Below are positions 1 to 7,422 of a stretch of DNA of 7,671 nt, in pieces. Numbering within the stretch: the stretch's first letter is position 1; each line of letters begins with the position of its first letter. The stretch is taken from positions 1 to 7,671 of the forward strand of contig NZ_JASLAW010000043.1 of the NCBI RefSeq assembly GCF_030147005.1. The letters are read 5' to 3'. Both the position numbers and the translations under genes were made by a program. Source of the stretch: Pseudomonas sp. GTDB taxonomy: Bacteria > Pseudomonadota > Gammaproteobacteria > Pseudomonadales > Pseudomonadaceae. The notes under the pieces were generated by a model. The model searched no databases. It was not told the origin of the DNA and was given only the letters and a program-made list of their open reading frames with translations.

Positions 1-33
1 CTACCTGCAAGCCAGCACGACGGAGATTTTCGA
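1..33 (-). other. Region after wspF; expected leader of wspR
   Basis: The 33 bases after the wspF stop are too short to identify a gene. In Pseudomonas wsp operons the next gene is wspR, a response regulator with a GGDEF domain that makes c-di-GMP. An ATG overlaps the wspF stop (ATGA at 38-35) and opens a frame reading MIENLRRAGLQV to the window edge, but this does not look like a WspR N-terminus as I know it. A weak Shine-Dalgarno-like AGGTAG at the very edge would suit a start a few bases outside the window. No terminator hairpin is seen, which agrees with transcription continuing leftward. Confidence 0.4.
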
Positions 34-1044
34 TCATGTTGCAAAGACCTCCAGCAATCGCGGTGCAATTCTATCCAGTGGGCGAATTTCAACGGCGGCG
101 TCAATCGCCGCCGCCGCTTTGGGCATGCCATACACTGCGGAACTGTGCTGGTCCTGAGCGATGGTCAAATATCCTTGTTCCCGCATCAATTTGAGGCCCT
201 GGGCGCCATCGCGCCCCATGCCGGTCAGCAGCACGCCGACGGCGTCGCCGTTCCAATGGCTGGCGACACTTTCGAAAAACACATCGATGGAGGGCCGGTA
301 GATCTCGTTCACCGGCTCTGCGGTATAGGCTAGCGTGCCATTTTTCAACAAGCGAATATGGTGGTTGGTGCCGGCCAGCAATACCACGCCGTTTTGCGGC
401 GGCTCCCCTTCACGGGCCAGGCGCACCGGCAGGCCGGAAGCACTGCTCAACCACTCGGCCATACCGGCGGCGAACACCTGGTCCACATGCTGGACCAGCA
501 CAATGGCGGCGGGAAAGTCACGAGGCAAACCTTTGAGCAGCGCTTCGAGGGCCGCCGGGCCGCCCGCCGACGAGCCAATAGCCACCAAGCTTTGCCGATG
601 GCCGATACTGCGCTGCGGCGCGGTTTCAGCGCGCACGCGGCTGCCACGCTGGCCGACCAGCCAGCCGATATTGAGGATCTTGCGCAACAACGGCGCCGCC
701 GCATCCCTGGGATTGCCCACGCCCAGCGCCGGCGTGTCCACCACATCCAACGCGCCGTGCCCCATGGCTTCAAAGACACGGCTGACATTGGCCTGGCGGT
801 CCACGGTGACAATCACAATCGGACATGGCGTGTCGGCCATGATCCGGCGCGTGGCTTCCACGCCGTCCATCACCGGCATGATCAGGTCCATCAGGATCAG
901 GTCCGGAGTCACCTCAGCGCAACGCTGCACCGCTTCCAGGCCATTGCTGGCCACCCACACCAGTTCATGGGCAGGTTCGAAACTCAAGGCGCGACGCAAA
1001 GCCTCGACGGCCAATGGCATGTCATTGACGATCGCAATCCTCAT
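34..1044 (-). CDS. wspF: WspF, CheB-type receptor methylesterase (negative regulator)
   Basis: Removes methyl esters from WspA glutamates and so dampens the pathway; it is activated when WspE phosphorylates its receiver. The 336-residue protein has an N-terminal receiver (about 1-120) with D8, phospho-acceptor D53 in LMDLIMPVMDG and T80, then a linker and the CheB esterase domain (about 150-335). The catalytic triad is visible as S159 in IGSSAGGP, H186 in VLVQHV and D279 in GMGRDG. Where a receiver normally has lysine before a proline, this protein reads VVDTP, placing aspartate 103 at that site. All catalytic residues are present and there is no truncation, so the allele looks functional. 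The start has GGAGG nine bases upstream, the strongest ribosome site in the operon. Loss of wspF constitutively activates WspR and is the commonest Wsp route to wrinkly spreaders. Confidence 0.95.
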   Translation of the reverse strand: MRIAIVNDMPLAVEALRRALSFEPAHELVWVASNGLEAVQRCAEVTPDLILMDLIMPVMDGVEATRRIMADTPCPIVIVTVDRQANVSRVFEAMGHGALDVVDTPALGVGNPRDAAAPLLRKILNIGWLVGQRGSRVRAETAPQRSIGHRQSLVAIGSSAGGPAALEALLKGLPRDFPAAIVLVQHVDQVFAAGMAEWLSSASGLPVRLAREGEPPQNGVVLLAGTNHHIRLLKNGTLAYTAEPVNEIYRPSIDVFFESVASHWNGDAVGVLLTGMGRDGAQGLKLMREQGYLTIAQDQHSSAVYGMPKAAAAIDAAVEIRPLDRIAPRLLEVFAT

Positions 1045-3326
1045 GCCCGGGCGCCTCCGATCAGTTCAGCCACGGCGTCGAGCAAGGCATCGTCGTGGAA
1101 GCTGGCTTTGGCTAAATAATAGTCGGCGCCGGCGTCGAGGCCGCGGCGTCGGTCTTCTTCACGATCTTTGTAGGAAACCACCATCACCGGCAACGATTGC
1201 AGGCGACTGTCACGGCGCAAGAGTGTGACCAATTCAATACCGTCCATGCGGGGCATATCAATGTCTGTGATAAGCAGGTCGAAATCCTCGGAACGCAATG
1301 CGTTCCAGCCATCCATTCCATCGACCGCGACGGCCACTTCATAACCGCGATTGAGCAATAACTTGCGTTGCAGCTCGCGCACGGTCAGCGAGTCGTCCAC
1401 CACCAGCACCCGCTTGCTCGGTGCTTCGGTGGCCTCCCGGCTATGCCGGGCGATGCGTTCCAGGCGGCCGGTGTTGAGCAGCTTGTCCACCGAACGCAGC
1501 ATATCTTCCACGTCGACGATCAATACCACCGAGCCATCGTCGAGCAATGCCCCGGCGGAAATGTCCTGGACCTTGCCCAGGCGATCATCCAGCGGCAACA
1601 CCACCAGGGTGCGCTCGCCGATAAAGCGTTCCACGGCAATCCCATACACCGCATCGCGCTCGCGGATCACCACCACTTTCAACGTATCCGAAGGGGTTTG
1701 CCCCGGCGGGCGCTGCAACAGCTGACTGGCGGCGACCAGGCCGACATGCCGGCCCTCGTGCCAGAAATGCTGGCGGCCTTCCAGTTGCACAATGTCCTCG
1801 GGCGCCAAGTCGCACATGCGTTCGATGTGCGCCAACGGGAAGGCATATGCCTCTTCGCCGACTTCCACCACCAGACTGCGCACCACTGACAAGGTCAACG
1901 GCACTTCCAGATGAAAGCGACTGCCCTGCCCCGCCGTCTGCTCCAGCACCACCGCGCCGCGCAGTTGACGCACCATATGCTGTACCGCGTCCAGGCCCAC
2001 GCCGCGACCGGACACTTCGGTCACTTTGTCGCGCAAGCTGAAACCCGGCAGGAACAGGAACGTCAGCAGTTCCTCCTCGCTCAAGCGCAGCGCGGTGTCC
2101 ACCGGGGACAGGTGTCGGTCGACAATGGTGCCGCGCAGGCGCTCAAGATCGACGCCGCCACCGTCATCGCTCAATTCCAGCACCAGCAGCCCGGCTTGAT
2201 GCGACGCGCGCAGGCGAATCAGGCCTTCCGTCGACTTACCCGCCAGCAGCCGCTGCTCGGGCATTTCGATGCCGTGGTCGACGGCGTTGCGTAATAAATG
2301 TGTGAGCGGCGCTTCGAGCTTTTCCAGTACGTCGCGGTCGACCTGGGTCTTTTCCCCTTCGATCTCCAGGCGCACTTGCTTGCCCAGGCTGCGACCGAGG
2401 TCGCGCACCATGCGCACCTGCCCGGCCAGCACATCGGCAAACGGGCGCATGCGACAAGCCAACGCGGTGTCATAAAGCACCTGGGCGCGTTGGCCGGCCT
2501 GCCAGCCGTACTCGTCCAGCTCGGCATTTTTTTCCGCCAGCAGCGCCTGGGCTTCGCTCAACAAGCGCCGAGTATCGGCCAGGGCTTCCTGGGCCTCGTG
2601 GTTCAAATCGACGACCTTGAGGTGGCCCTCCAGAGTCTCCAAGGCGCGCAGGCTGTTGCTTTGAATGCGTTTGAGGCGCTGCATGCTGGCCAGGTAAGGC
2701 TTGAGTCGCTGGGTTTCCACCAGCGACTTGCTGGACAGGTCCAGCAGGCTGTTCAAGCGCTCGGCCGTGACCCGCAGCACGCGCTCGCCGCCTTCGGTCA
2801 TGCGTTTGCTCTGGCGCGGCGGCTCGCTCATGGCGCCAGCTACCGGTTCAAGTTCCCGCGGCGGCGCTTCGATCACCGGCGCGGGAGCCGGCGTGGGCAC
2901 GGGATCGGATGGCGGCGCGACCATGGCGGTGGATTGCGCCGGGTCCAGCAAGCGCTCCATCAGCGCCACATAGGCTTGGATATCCGCCGCTCTGACGTCA
3001 TTGCCCGGAGTGGCGATACGCATCAGCAAATCGGTGCCCTGCAGCAACGCGTCGATATGTTCGGGTTGCAGGTACAACCGGCCTTCCTGGGCGCTGACCA
3101 GGCAATCTTCCATCACATGAGCCACGCTGACGCCAGCATCGACGCCGACAATCCGCGCCGCGCCCTTGAGCGAGTGCGCGGCGCGCATGCAGGCCTCGAG
3201 CTGGTCGGCCTGGGTCGGGTTACGCTCCAGGGCCAGCAGGCCTGCGCTCAGTACCTGGGTTTGCGCATCGGCTTCCAGGCTGAACAATTCCAATAGCGAG
3301 GCATCGCGCATCTGCTCGGGGGTCAT
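1041..3326 (-). CDS. wspE: WspE, hybrid CheA-type histidine kinase with C-terminal receiver
   Basis: Central kinase of the pathway: it autophosphorylates on histidine and donates phosphate to WspR (output) and WspF (feedback). The 761 residues from the ATG at 3326 show an HPt domain (about 8-125) with phospho-site H51 in AAHSLKGAAR, a Pro/Ala-rich linker (about 131-172), a dimerisation and coiled region (about 180-290), and an ATPase domain with N-box HLLRNAVDHG (343-352), G1 DDGGGVD (387-393) and G2 SGRGVGLDAV (439-448). A CheW-like domain follows (about 480-620), then a receiver (about 638-755) with acidic pair D644/D645, phospho-acceptor D688, S718 and K740. No separate P2 domain is evident. 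The longer start at 3395 was rejected because the 3326 ATG has GGAG six bases upstream and forms an ATGA overlap with wspD. Activating mutations in wspE are a known route to wrinkly colonies in P. fluorescens. Confidence 0.95.
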   Translation of the reverse strand: MTPEQMRDASLLELFSLEADAQTQVLSAGLLALERNPTQADQLEACMRAAHSLKGAARIVGVDAGVSVAHVMEDCLVSAQEGRLYLQPEHIDALLQGTDLLMRIATPGNDVRAADIQAYVALMERLLDPAQSTAMVAPPSDPVPTPAPAPVIEAPPRELEPVAGAMSEPPRQSKRMTEGGERVLRVTAERLNSLLDLSSKSLVETQRLKPYLASMQRLKRIQSNSLRALETLEGHLKVVDLNHEAQEALADTRRLLSEAQALLAEKNAELDEYGWQAGQRAQVLYDTALACRMRPFADVLAGQVRMVRDLGRSLGKQVRLEIEGEKTQVDRDVLEKLEAPLTHLLRNAVDHGIEMPEQRLLAGKSTEGLIRLRASHQAGLLVLELSDDGGGVDLERLRGTIVDRHLSPVDTALRLSEEELLTFLFLPGFSLRDKVTEVSGRGVGLDAVQHMVRQLRGAVVLEQTAGQGSRFHLEVPLTLSVVRSLVVEVGEEAYAFPLAHIERMCDLAPEDIVQLEGRQHFWHEGRHVGLVAASQLLQRPPGQTPSDTLKVVVIRERDAVYGIAVERFIGERTLVVLPLDDRLGKVQDISAGALLDDGSVVLIVDVEDMLRSVDKLLNTGRLERIARHSREATEAPSKRVLVVDDSLTVRELQRKLLLNRGYEVAVAVDGMDGWNALRSEDFDLLITDIDMPRMDGIELVTLLRRDSRLQSLPVMVVSYKDREEDRRRGLDAGADYYLAKASFHDDALLDAVAELIGGARA
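1054..1058 (-). promoter_or_regulatory. Ribosome binding site of wspF
   Basis: GGAGG on the minus strand, nine bases before the ATG at 1044, inside the last codons of wspE. wspF therefore has its own good initiation signal besides the ATGA overlap, unlike wspB, wspC and wspD, whose starts have little or no Shine-Dalgarno. Confidence 0.7.
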
Positions 3327-4024
3327 GCGAGGCTCCGGGTCACGGCGGACAGCAATTGGGCCTCGTCCAGCCAGCGCAGGCTGCGGCCTTTCCACTGTAA
3401 TACACCCTGGGTGAAGCGCGCGCTGGCCTGGGTACCGGAGGCCGACGCGGCGTTCAACGTGCGCTCATCGATGGCATGGATGCCATCCACCTCGTCCACC
3501 GGCACCACCACCGGGCCGTCCTGCGCCGCAATAATCAACATGCGCGGCATGATACGCCCGCCGGTGGCGCCGGTACCGGTGCTGTCCAGGCCGAGCAACT
3601 CCACCAGCGACAGGCAGGCCACCAACGCCCCGCGCACGTTGGCCACGCCCAGCAACGCCCGGGAGCGCTGGTGAGGCAAGGAGTGGATCGGTTGCAATGG
3701 CGCCACTTCCACCAGGCAACGGGTGGCGATGCCCAGCCATTCTTCGCCGAGGCGGAACATCAGCAACGAGCGGGTGGCCGTCTGATTATCGAGCTCGCCG
3801 GCCGCCTGCACACGACGATCGTCCTGCTGCAGCGCATAGCGGTCGAGCAGGCGCGTGGCGGCGGCGGAATACACCGAGCAGTTGCGGCAATGAATGTGGT
3901 CCGCCAGCAACGGGCAGGATTTGTCGCCATGAATGCCGATGCGGTTCCAGCAGTCATCAATGGCTTGGGTCTCGGCCAGGGTCAGGCCCAGGCCTGCGGT
4001 GTCGAGCGCGTCAGGGCTACTCAT
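3323..4024 (-). CDS. wspD: WspD, CheW-like coupling protein with Cys/His-rich N-terminus
   Basis: Second adaptor of the Wsp signalling complex, expected to bridge WspA and WspE in the cytoplasm. The 233-residue protein is longer than WspB. The CheW domain runs from about residue 84 (LLMFRLGEEWLGIA) to 230, with the hallmark LLGVANVRGALVACLSL at 124-140. About 80 residues precede it and contain DCWNRIGIHGDKSCP (24-38) followed by HIHCRNCSVY (43-52), giving cysteines at 25, 37, 46 and 49 and histidines at 43 and 45. This could bind a metal or respond to redox state, but I know of no demonstrated role. Start and stop both overlap their neighbours as ATGA. The ribosome site is weak (GTGAG about eight bases upstream), which suggests coupling to wspC translation. 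Confidence 0.92.
   Translation of the reverse strand: MSSPDALDTAGLGLTLAETQAIDDCWNRIGIHGDKSCPLLADHIHCRNCSVYSAAATRLLDRYALQQDDRRVQAAGELDNQTATRSLLMFRLGEEWLGIATRCLVEVAPLQPIHSLPHQRSRALLGVANVRGALVACLSLVELLGLDSTGTGATGGRIMPRMLIIAAQDGPVVVPVDEVDGIHAIDERTLNAASASGTQASARFTQGVLQWKGRSLRWLDEAQLLSAVTRSLA
3333..3336 (-). promoter_or_regulatory. Ribosome binding site of wspE
   Basis: GGAG on the minus strand, followed by six bases (CCTCGC) and then the ATG at 3326. It lies within the end of wspD and supports the 761-residue form of WspE over the upstream in-frame ATG at 3395. Confidence 0.7.
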
Positions 4025-5280
4025 CGTTTGGACTCACTGTCAGCTCGCTCGCTACGCACGGCGCGCGCCTGCAAACGGCGCGCTCCCGCACTGTCGCCCT
4101 GGGACTCGAGCAGCGCGGCCAGGTGCATCAAGGCCTGCGGATGCTGCGGTTCCAGGTACAAGGCTTTGCGGTAATACCCCTGGGCCTCCAGGACGCTGCC
4201 GGCTACATCGCTGAGCAAGCCCAGCCAGTAGAACACTTGGGCGACCGGTGGATGGCTGCTCAAATAGCGCTCGCATGCAGCACGGGCCTCGGCACTTTTA
4301 CCTTCATTGGCCAAGGTGGCGATCTGGTTGAGCAGCTCGCCGGCCTGGGTGGGCGTCGCTTTCACCTGAGCCGCCTGGGTACCGGCCGTACTGAACGGGC
4401 GCGGCTTGAGGGCTATTGGCGCCGGGCTGCGCGACGGTGTGAGCGCCGACATCGGTACAAACGCCGGGGCGGGCGCGGCCGGCTCCACATGCCGACTGAA
4501 CGCAAAAGACTGCGGCACGCCAATCGAACGCATGCCATGGCGCCCCAGCAGGCTGCCTTCGGCCGGGCCGATAAACAGCACGCCGTCCACATGGGTCAGC
4601 TCCTTGAGCACATCAAAGACCTGCTTCTGGGTGGGCTGGTCGAAGTAGATCAGCAGGTTGCGGCAGAACACAAAATCGTAGGCAGGCTCGTTGGCCAACA
4701 GGGCCGGGTCGAGCAGGTTGCCGACTTGCAGGCGCACTTGTTCGCGAACCCGGTCGGCGATGCGGTAAGCGCCGCCGTCTTCAGTGAAGTAACGGCCGCG
4801 AAATTCAAGATCGGCACCGCGAAAGGAGTTCTTGCCGTACACACCGCGACGGGCACGCTCCACGGACAGCGGGCTGACGTCTATCCCTTGCACTTTGAAT
4901 TGGTGCGGCGCCAAGCCTGCGTCAAGCAACGACATGGCAATCGAATAGGGTTCTTCGCCGGTGGAACAGGGCAGGCTGAGAATGCGCAAGGCACGCATTT
5001 GTTTGATTTCGTCCAAACGCGCTTGGGCCAGGCGGGCCAGGGTTGCAAAGGACTCGGGATAGCGGAAAAACCAGGTTTCGGGAACGATCACCGCTTCAAT
5101 CAACGCTTGCTGCTCATCATGGGAGGCGCGCAGGAGCTGCCAGTACGCATCCGCTGTCTGCGCCTGGGACACCTGGCAACGCTGGCGCACCGCGCGGTCG
5201 ATGATCGCCTCGCCCACCGAGGCGACGTCCAGGCCGATGCGTTCCTTCAGGAAGGCCGAGAAGCGCGGATCACTGCTCAT
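4021..5280 (-). CDS. wspC: WspC, CheR-type receptor methyltransferase with TPR repeats
   Basis: S-adenosylmethionine-dependent glutamate methyltransferase acting on the cytoplasmic helices of WspA; methylation raises signalling. The 419-residue protein begins MSSDPRFSAFLKERIGL. It has a CheR N-terminal helical domain (about 1-75) with VPETWFFRYPESF at 66-78, then the SAM-binding domain: SLPCSTGEEPYSIAM at 102-116, the acidic D134 in QGIDVS, and FCRNLLIYFD at 205-214. A Pro/Ala-rich linker (about 265-310) leads to a TPR-like region (about 314-407) that includes FYWLGLLSDVAGSVLEAQGY and a second repeat after it. The ATG at 5280 was preferred over one at 5349 because family similarity begins there and it gives the same ATGA overlap with the preceding stop as the other junctions. 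The TPR tail may provide docking, since WspA lacks a tethering pentapeptide (inference). Confidence 0.94.
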   Translation of the reverse strand: MSSDPRFSAFLKERIGLDVASVGEAIIDRAVRQRCQVSQAQTADAYWQLLRASHDEQQALIEAVIVPETWFFRYPESFATLARLAQARLDEIKQMRALRILSLPCSTGEEPYSIAMSLLDAGLAPHQFKVQGIDVSPLSVERARRGVYGKNSFRGADLEFRGRYFTEDGGAYRIADRVREQVRLQVGNLLDPALLANEPAYDFVFCRNLLIYFDQPTQKQVFDVLKELTHVDGVLFIGPAEGSLLGRHGMRSIGVPQSFAFSRHVEPAAPAPAFVPMSALTPSRSPAPIALKPRPFSTAGTQAAQVKATPTQAGELLNQIATLANEGKSAEARAACERYLSSHPPVAQVFYWLGLLSDVAGSVLEAQGYYRKALYLEPQHPQALMHLAALLESQGDSAGARRLQARAVRSERADSESKR

Positions 5281-5789
5281 AGGCTCAACTCGTTGGAGAA
5301 CAGCAAGGCGCGCACGTCTTCGCTCAACAGCTCGGCCACGCCAATGCATTGCATCAAGCCCAGCGCATCTTCTCGCACCGGCCCCAGGTACGGCGCCTGG
5401 CGGTTATCCACGCCATAGGGCTGGAACTCGGCGGGGTCGCAGCGCAGGGTGTCGGTGGCCTGCTCCAGAATCAGCCCCAGCCAACGCGCTTCGCTCCACG
5501 GCTGCGGCTGATAACTGACCAGCACCAGCCGCGTGCTGGTACGGGCTTGGGCCGCGGCTCCGAACGTCAACGCGCTCAGGTCGATGACCGGCACCAGCGC
5601 GCCACGATGGGCAAAGATACCCGCCACCCACGCCGGTGCATGGGCGATGGGTTTGAGCGGCAGGCGCGGCAGCACTTCGACCACTTCCGTCGCCTTGAGG
5701 GCAAAGCGTTCACTGCCGATGTTGAACACCAGAAACAACGCCTTTTTCGCTGCCGGGACGGCGCCGCGTTTAGCCGCAAGGTCGCTCAT
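5277..5789 (-). CDS. wspB: WspB, CheW-like coupling protein
   Basis: Cytoplasmic adaptor that links WspA to the kinase WspE. The 170-residue protein is a single CheW domain from about residue 16 to 165: a first beta strand FLVFNIGSERFAL, then the CheW hallmark VAGIFAHRGALVPVIDLS at 55-72. Length is ordinary for a CheW. The start overlaps the wspA stop by one base and has no recognisable Shine-Dalgarno, so translation probably depends on ribosomes finishing wspA. Its stop overlaps the wspC start as ATGA. The assignment as WspB rather than another CheW rests on its position between the receptor and the CheR gene. Studies of Wsp in other Pseudomonas indicate that WspB and WspD are not interchangeable, which fits the two adaptors here being clearly different in sequence. 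Confidence 0.93.
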   Translation of the reverse strand: MSDLAAKRGAVPAAKKALFLVFNIGSERFALKATEVVEVLPRLPLKPIAHAPAWVAGIFAHRGALVPVIDLSALTFGAAAQARTSTRLVLVSYQPQPWSEARWLGLILEQATDTLRCDPAEFQPYGVDNRQAPYLGPVREDALGLMQCIGVAELLSEDVRALLFSNELSL

Positions 5790-7411
5790 CAGATTTTGAA
5801 ACGCGACACGCCGCTGCGCAGACCAACCGCAACCTGGCTCAGTTCATCGATGGCAAAGCTGGCCTGGCGCAGGGACTCGACGGTCTGGCTGCTGGCATCA
5901 CCCAGTTGCACCAGCGCGTGGTTGATCTGCTCGGCACCGGTGGCCTGGGCCTGCATGCCTTCGTTGACCATCAACACACGCGGTGCAAGGGCCTGCACCT
6001 GATGGATGATTTGCGACAGTTGCTCCCCCACTTGCTGCACTTCAAACATGCCTCGGCGCACTTCCTCGGAGAACTTGTCCATGCCCATCACGCCTGCCGA
6101 CACCGCTGACTGGATTTCACGCACCATCTGCTCAATGTCGTAAGTCGCGACGGCGGTCTGGTCGGCCAAGCGGCGAACTTCGGTGGCGACAACGGCAAAG
6201 CCGCGCCCGTATTCACCGGCTTTCTCGGCCTCGATGGCCGCGTTGAGCGACAGCAGGTTGGTCTGGTCAGCCACTTTGACGATGGTCACCACCACCTGGT
6301 TGATGTTGCCGGCCTTCTCATTGAGGATCGCCAGCTTCGCGTTGACCAGGTCGGCGGCGCCCATGACCGAGTGCATGGTTTCTTCCATGCGGGCCAGGCC
6401 CTGCTGACCGGAACCGGCTGCGACCGAGGCTTGGTCGGCGGCGGTGGACACCTCGGTCATGGTGCGAACCAGGTCCTTGGAGGTGGCGGCGATTTCGCGG
6501 GAAGTGGCGCCGATTTCGGTAGTGGTGGCTGCGGTTTCGGTGGCGGTGGCCTGTTGCTGCCTGGACGTGGCGGCAATCTCGGTCACCGACGTAGTGACCT
6601 GCACCGACGAGCGCTGCGCCTGGGAAACCAGCGCCGTCAGCTCGGTCATCATGTCGTTGAAGCCGGTTTCGACGGCGTTGAATTCGTCTTTGCGCTCCAG
6701 GTTCAGGCGCTTGCTCAGATCGCCGGTGCGCATGGTTTCGAGGATATCGATGATGCGCTTCATCGGCGCCGTGATGGCGCGCATCAGCAGCAGGCCACAC
6801 AGCGCAGCGGCAAGAATCGCCAGCAGCAGCGAGACGCCCATGCTGACTTTCGCGGCCCCGACCGCATTATCGATGGCGGCGGTGGCGTCATCGGAGACCT
6901 GCTTGTTTTCGCTGATGATGTCATTGAGTTTCGCGCGGCCTGCGACCCAGGTGGGTGTCAGTTGCTCGCTGAACAACCTGAGTGCCTCGGCGCTGTTGTT
7001 GCTCTGCTGCGCCTCAAGCACCTGGCTGAGCACCTGATTGTAGCGCTGGTGAAGTTTTTCGAAGGCATCGAAGTCGCTGCGGTCCTGAGTGAAATTGATC
7101 GTTTTCGTGTAATCGACCATGTACTTCTCAAGGCGCGCCTCGAAAGATTTGTAGTCCTGCTTGTCTTCCTCGGAAATGCCCTGGTTCTTGTGGATCCCGA
7201 CCAACTCCTGGGTTTGCAGGTAGCTGTCGACCCACGCGCTGCGAATCATCGAACTGAAAAACACGCCAGGCACGGCGTCGTCCCGGACCAGATTTGCGCT
7301 GGTTTCGATTTTCAGCAACCGCGAATACGAGAGCACGACCATCAGCAGCATGATCGCAATAATTACCGCAAAGCTCGCCAAAATCCGTTGGCGCAGGGTC
7401 CAGTTCTTCAC
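5789..7411 (-). CDS. wspA: WspA, membrane-bound methyl-accepting chemotaxis protein (surface sensor)
   Basis: Receptor of the Wsp pathway, an inner-membrane protein that responds to surface growth and sets WspE kinase activity. With the GTG start it has 540 residues, begins (M)KNWTLRQRI, and shows TM1 at about residues 8-30, a roughly 155-residue periplasmic helical region, TM2 at about 189-209, a HAMP domain at about 211-265 and a long cytoplasmic coiled coil. The signalling tip is at about 381-416 (NLLSLNAAIEAEKAG, then GRGFAVVATEVRRLA). Residues 278-310 form a Glu/Gln-Ala-Thr heptad ladder typical of a methylation helix. An in-frame ATG at 7432 adds seven codons, but it has no Shine-Dalgarno and lies only about 7 bases from the predicted transcription start. 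The GTG has GAGGA six bases upstream, so I chose it. The protein ends SRFKI, with no NWETF-like CheR-docking tail. First gene of the operon; its TGA overlaps the wspB ATG by one base (TGATG). Confidence 0.95.
   Translation of the reverse strand: MKNWTLRQRILASFAVIIAIMLLMVVLSYSRLLKIETSANLVRDDAVPGVFFSSMIRSAWVDSYLQTQELVGIHKNQGISEEDKQDYKSFEARLEKYMVDYTKTINFTQDRSDFDAFEKLHQRYNQVLSQVLEAQQSNNSAEALRLFSEQLTPTWVAGRAKLNDIISENKQVSDDATAAIDNAVGAAKVSMGVSLLLAILAAALCGLLLMRAITAPMKRIIDILETMRTGDLSKRLNLERKDEFNAVETGFNDMMTELTALVSQAQRSSVQVTTSVTEIAATSRQQQATATETAATTTEIGATSREIAATSKDLVRTMTEVSTAADQASVAAGSGQQGLARMEETMHSVMGAADLVNAKLAILNEKAGNINQVVVTIVKVADQTNLLSLNAAIEAEKAGEYGRGFAVVATEVRRLADQTAVATYDIEQMVREIQSAVSAGVMGMDKFSEEVRRGMFEVQQVGEQLSQIIHQVQALAPRVLMVNEGMQAQATGAEQINHALVQLGDASSQTVESLRQASFAIDELSQVAVGLRSGVSRFKI
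6483..6581 (-). repeat. 21-bp-phased direct repeats within wspA
   Basis: Five units begin with GTGGC on the plus strand at 6483, 6504, 6525, 6546 and 6567, exactly 21 bases apart. The units at 6483 and 6504 differ at one of 15 bases (GTGGCGGCGATTTCG against GTGGCGCCGATTTCG), and the 6567 unit differs from the first at two. They encode the heptads EIAAT, EIGAT, ETAAT, QQQAT and EIAAT at residues 306, 299, 292, 285 and 278 of the receptor methylation-helix region. This is coding sequence, not an inserted element. Confidence 0.85.
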
Positions 7412-7417
7412 AGTAAT

Positions 7418-7422
7418 TCCTC
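7418..7422 (-). promoter_or_regulatory. Ribosome binding site of wspA (decides the GTG start)
   Basis: GAGGA on the minus strand ends six bases before the GTG at 7411-7409. The alternative ATG at 7432 is preceded by CTCCCCTCC, which is the reverse sense of a Shine-Dalgarno. This is the main reason for starting WspA at the GTG. Confidence 0.8.

Noticed and set aside
2298..3296. 332-codon plus-strand open frame
   Set aside because: Antisense to wspE, rich in His, Gln and Arg, with no recognisable motif; a shadow frame.
3327..3395. 23-codon N-terminal extension of wspE
   Set aside because: Overlaps wspD without a ribosome site. The ATG at 3326 has GGAG and begins directly before the HPt domain.
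5281..5349. 23-codon N-terminal extension of wspC
   Set aside because: Arg-rich, overlaps the end of wspB and is unlike CheR. The ATG at 5280 gives the ATGA overlap and the conserved N-terminus.
3697..5418. 573-codon plus-strand open frame
   Set aside because: It lies antisense across wspD, wspC and wspB. Its product is low-complexity in Arg, Gly, Ala and His, with no domain, as expected for the shadow of GC-rich coding sequence.
34..7411. Flagellar chemotaxis (che) operon
   Set aside because: Two different CheW-like adaptors, a CheR with TPRs, a CheA with a C-terminal receiver and a CheB in this order define wsp. No cheY, cheZ or flagellar gene is present.
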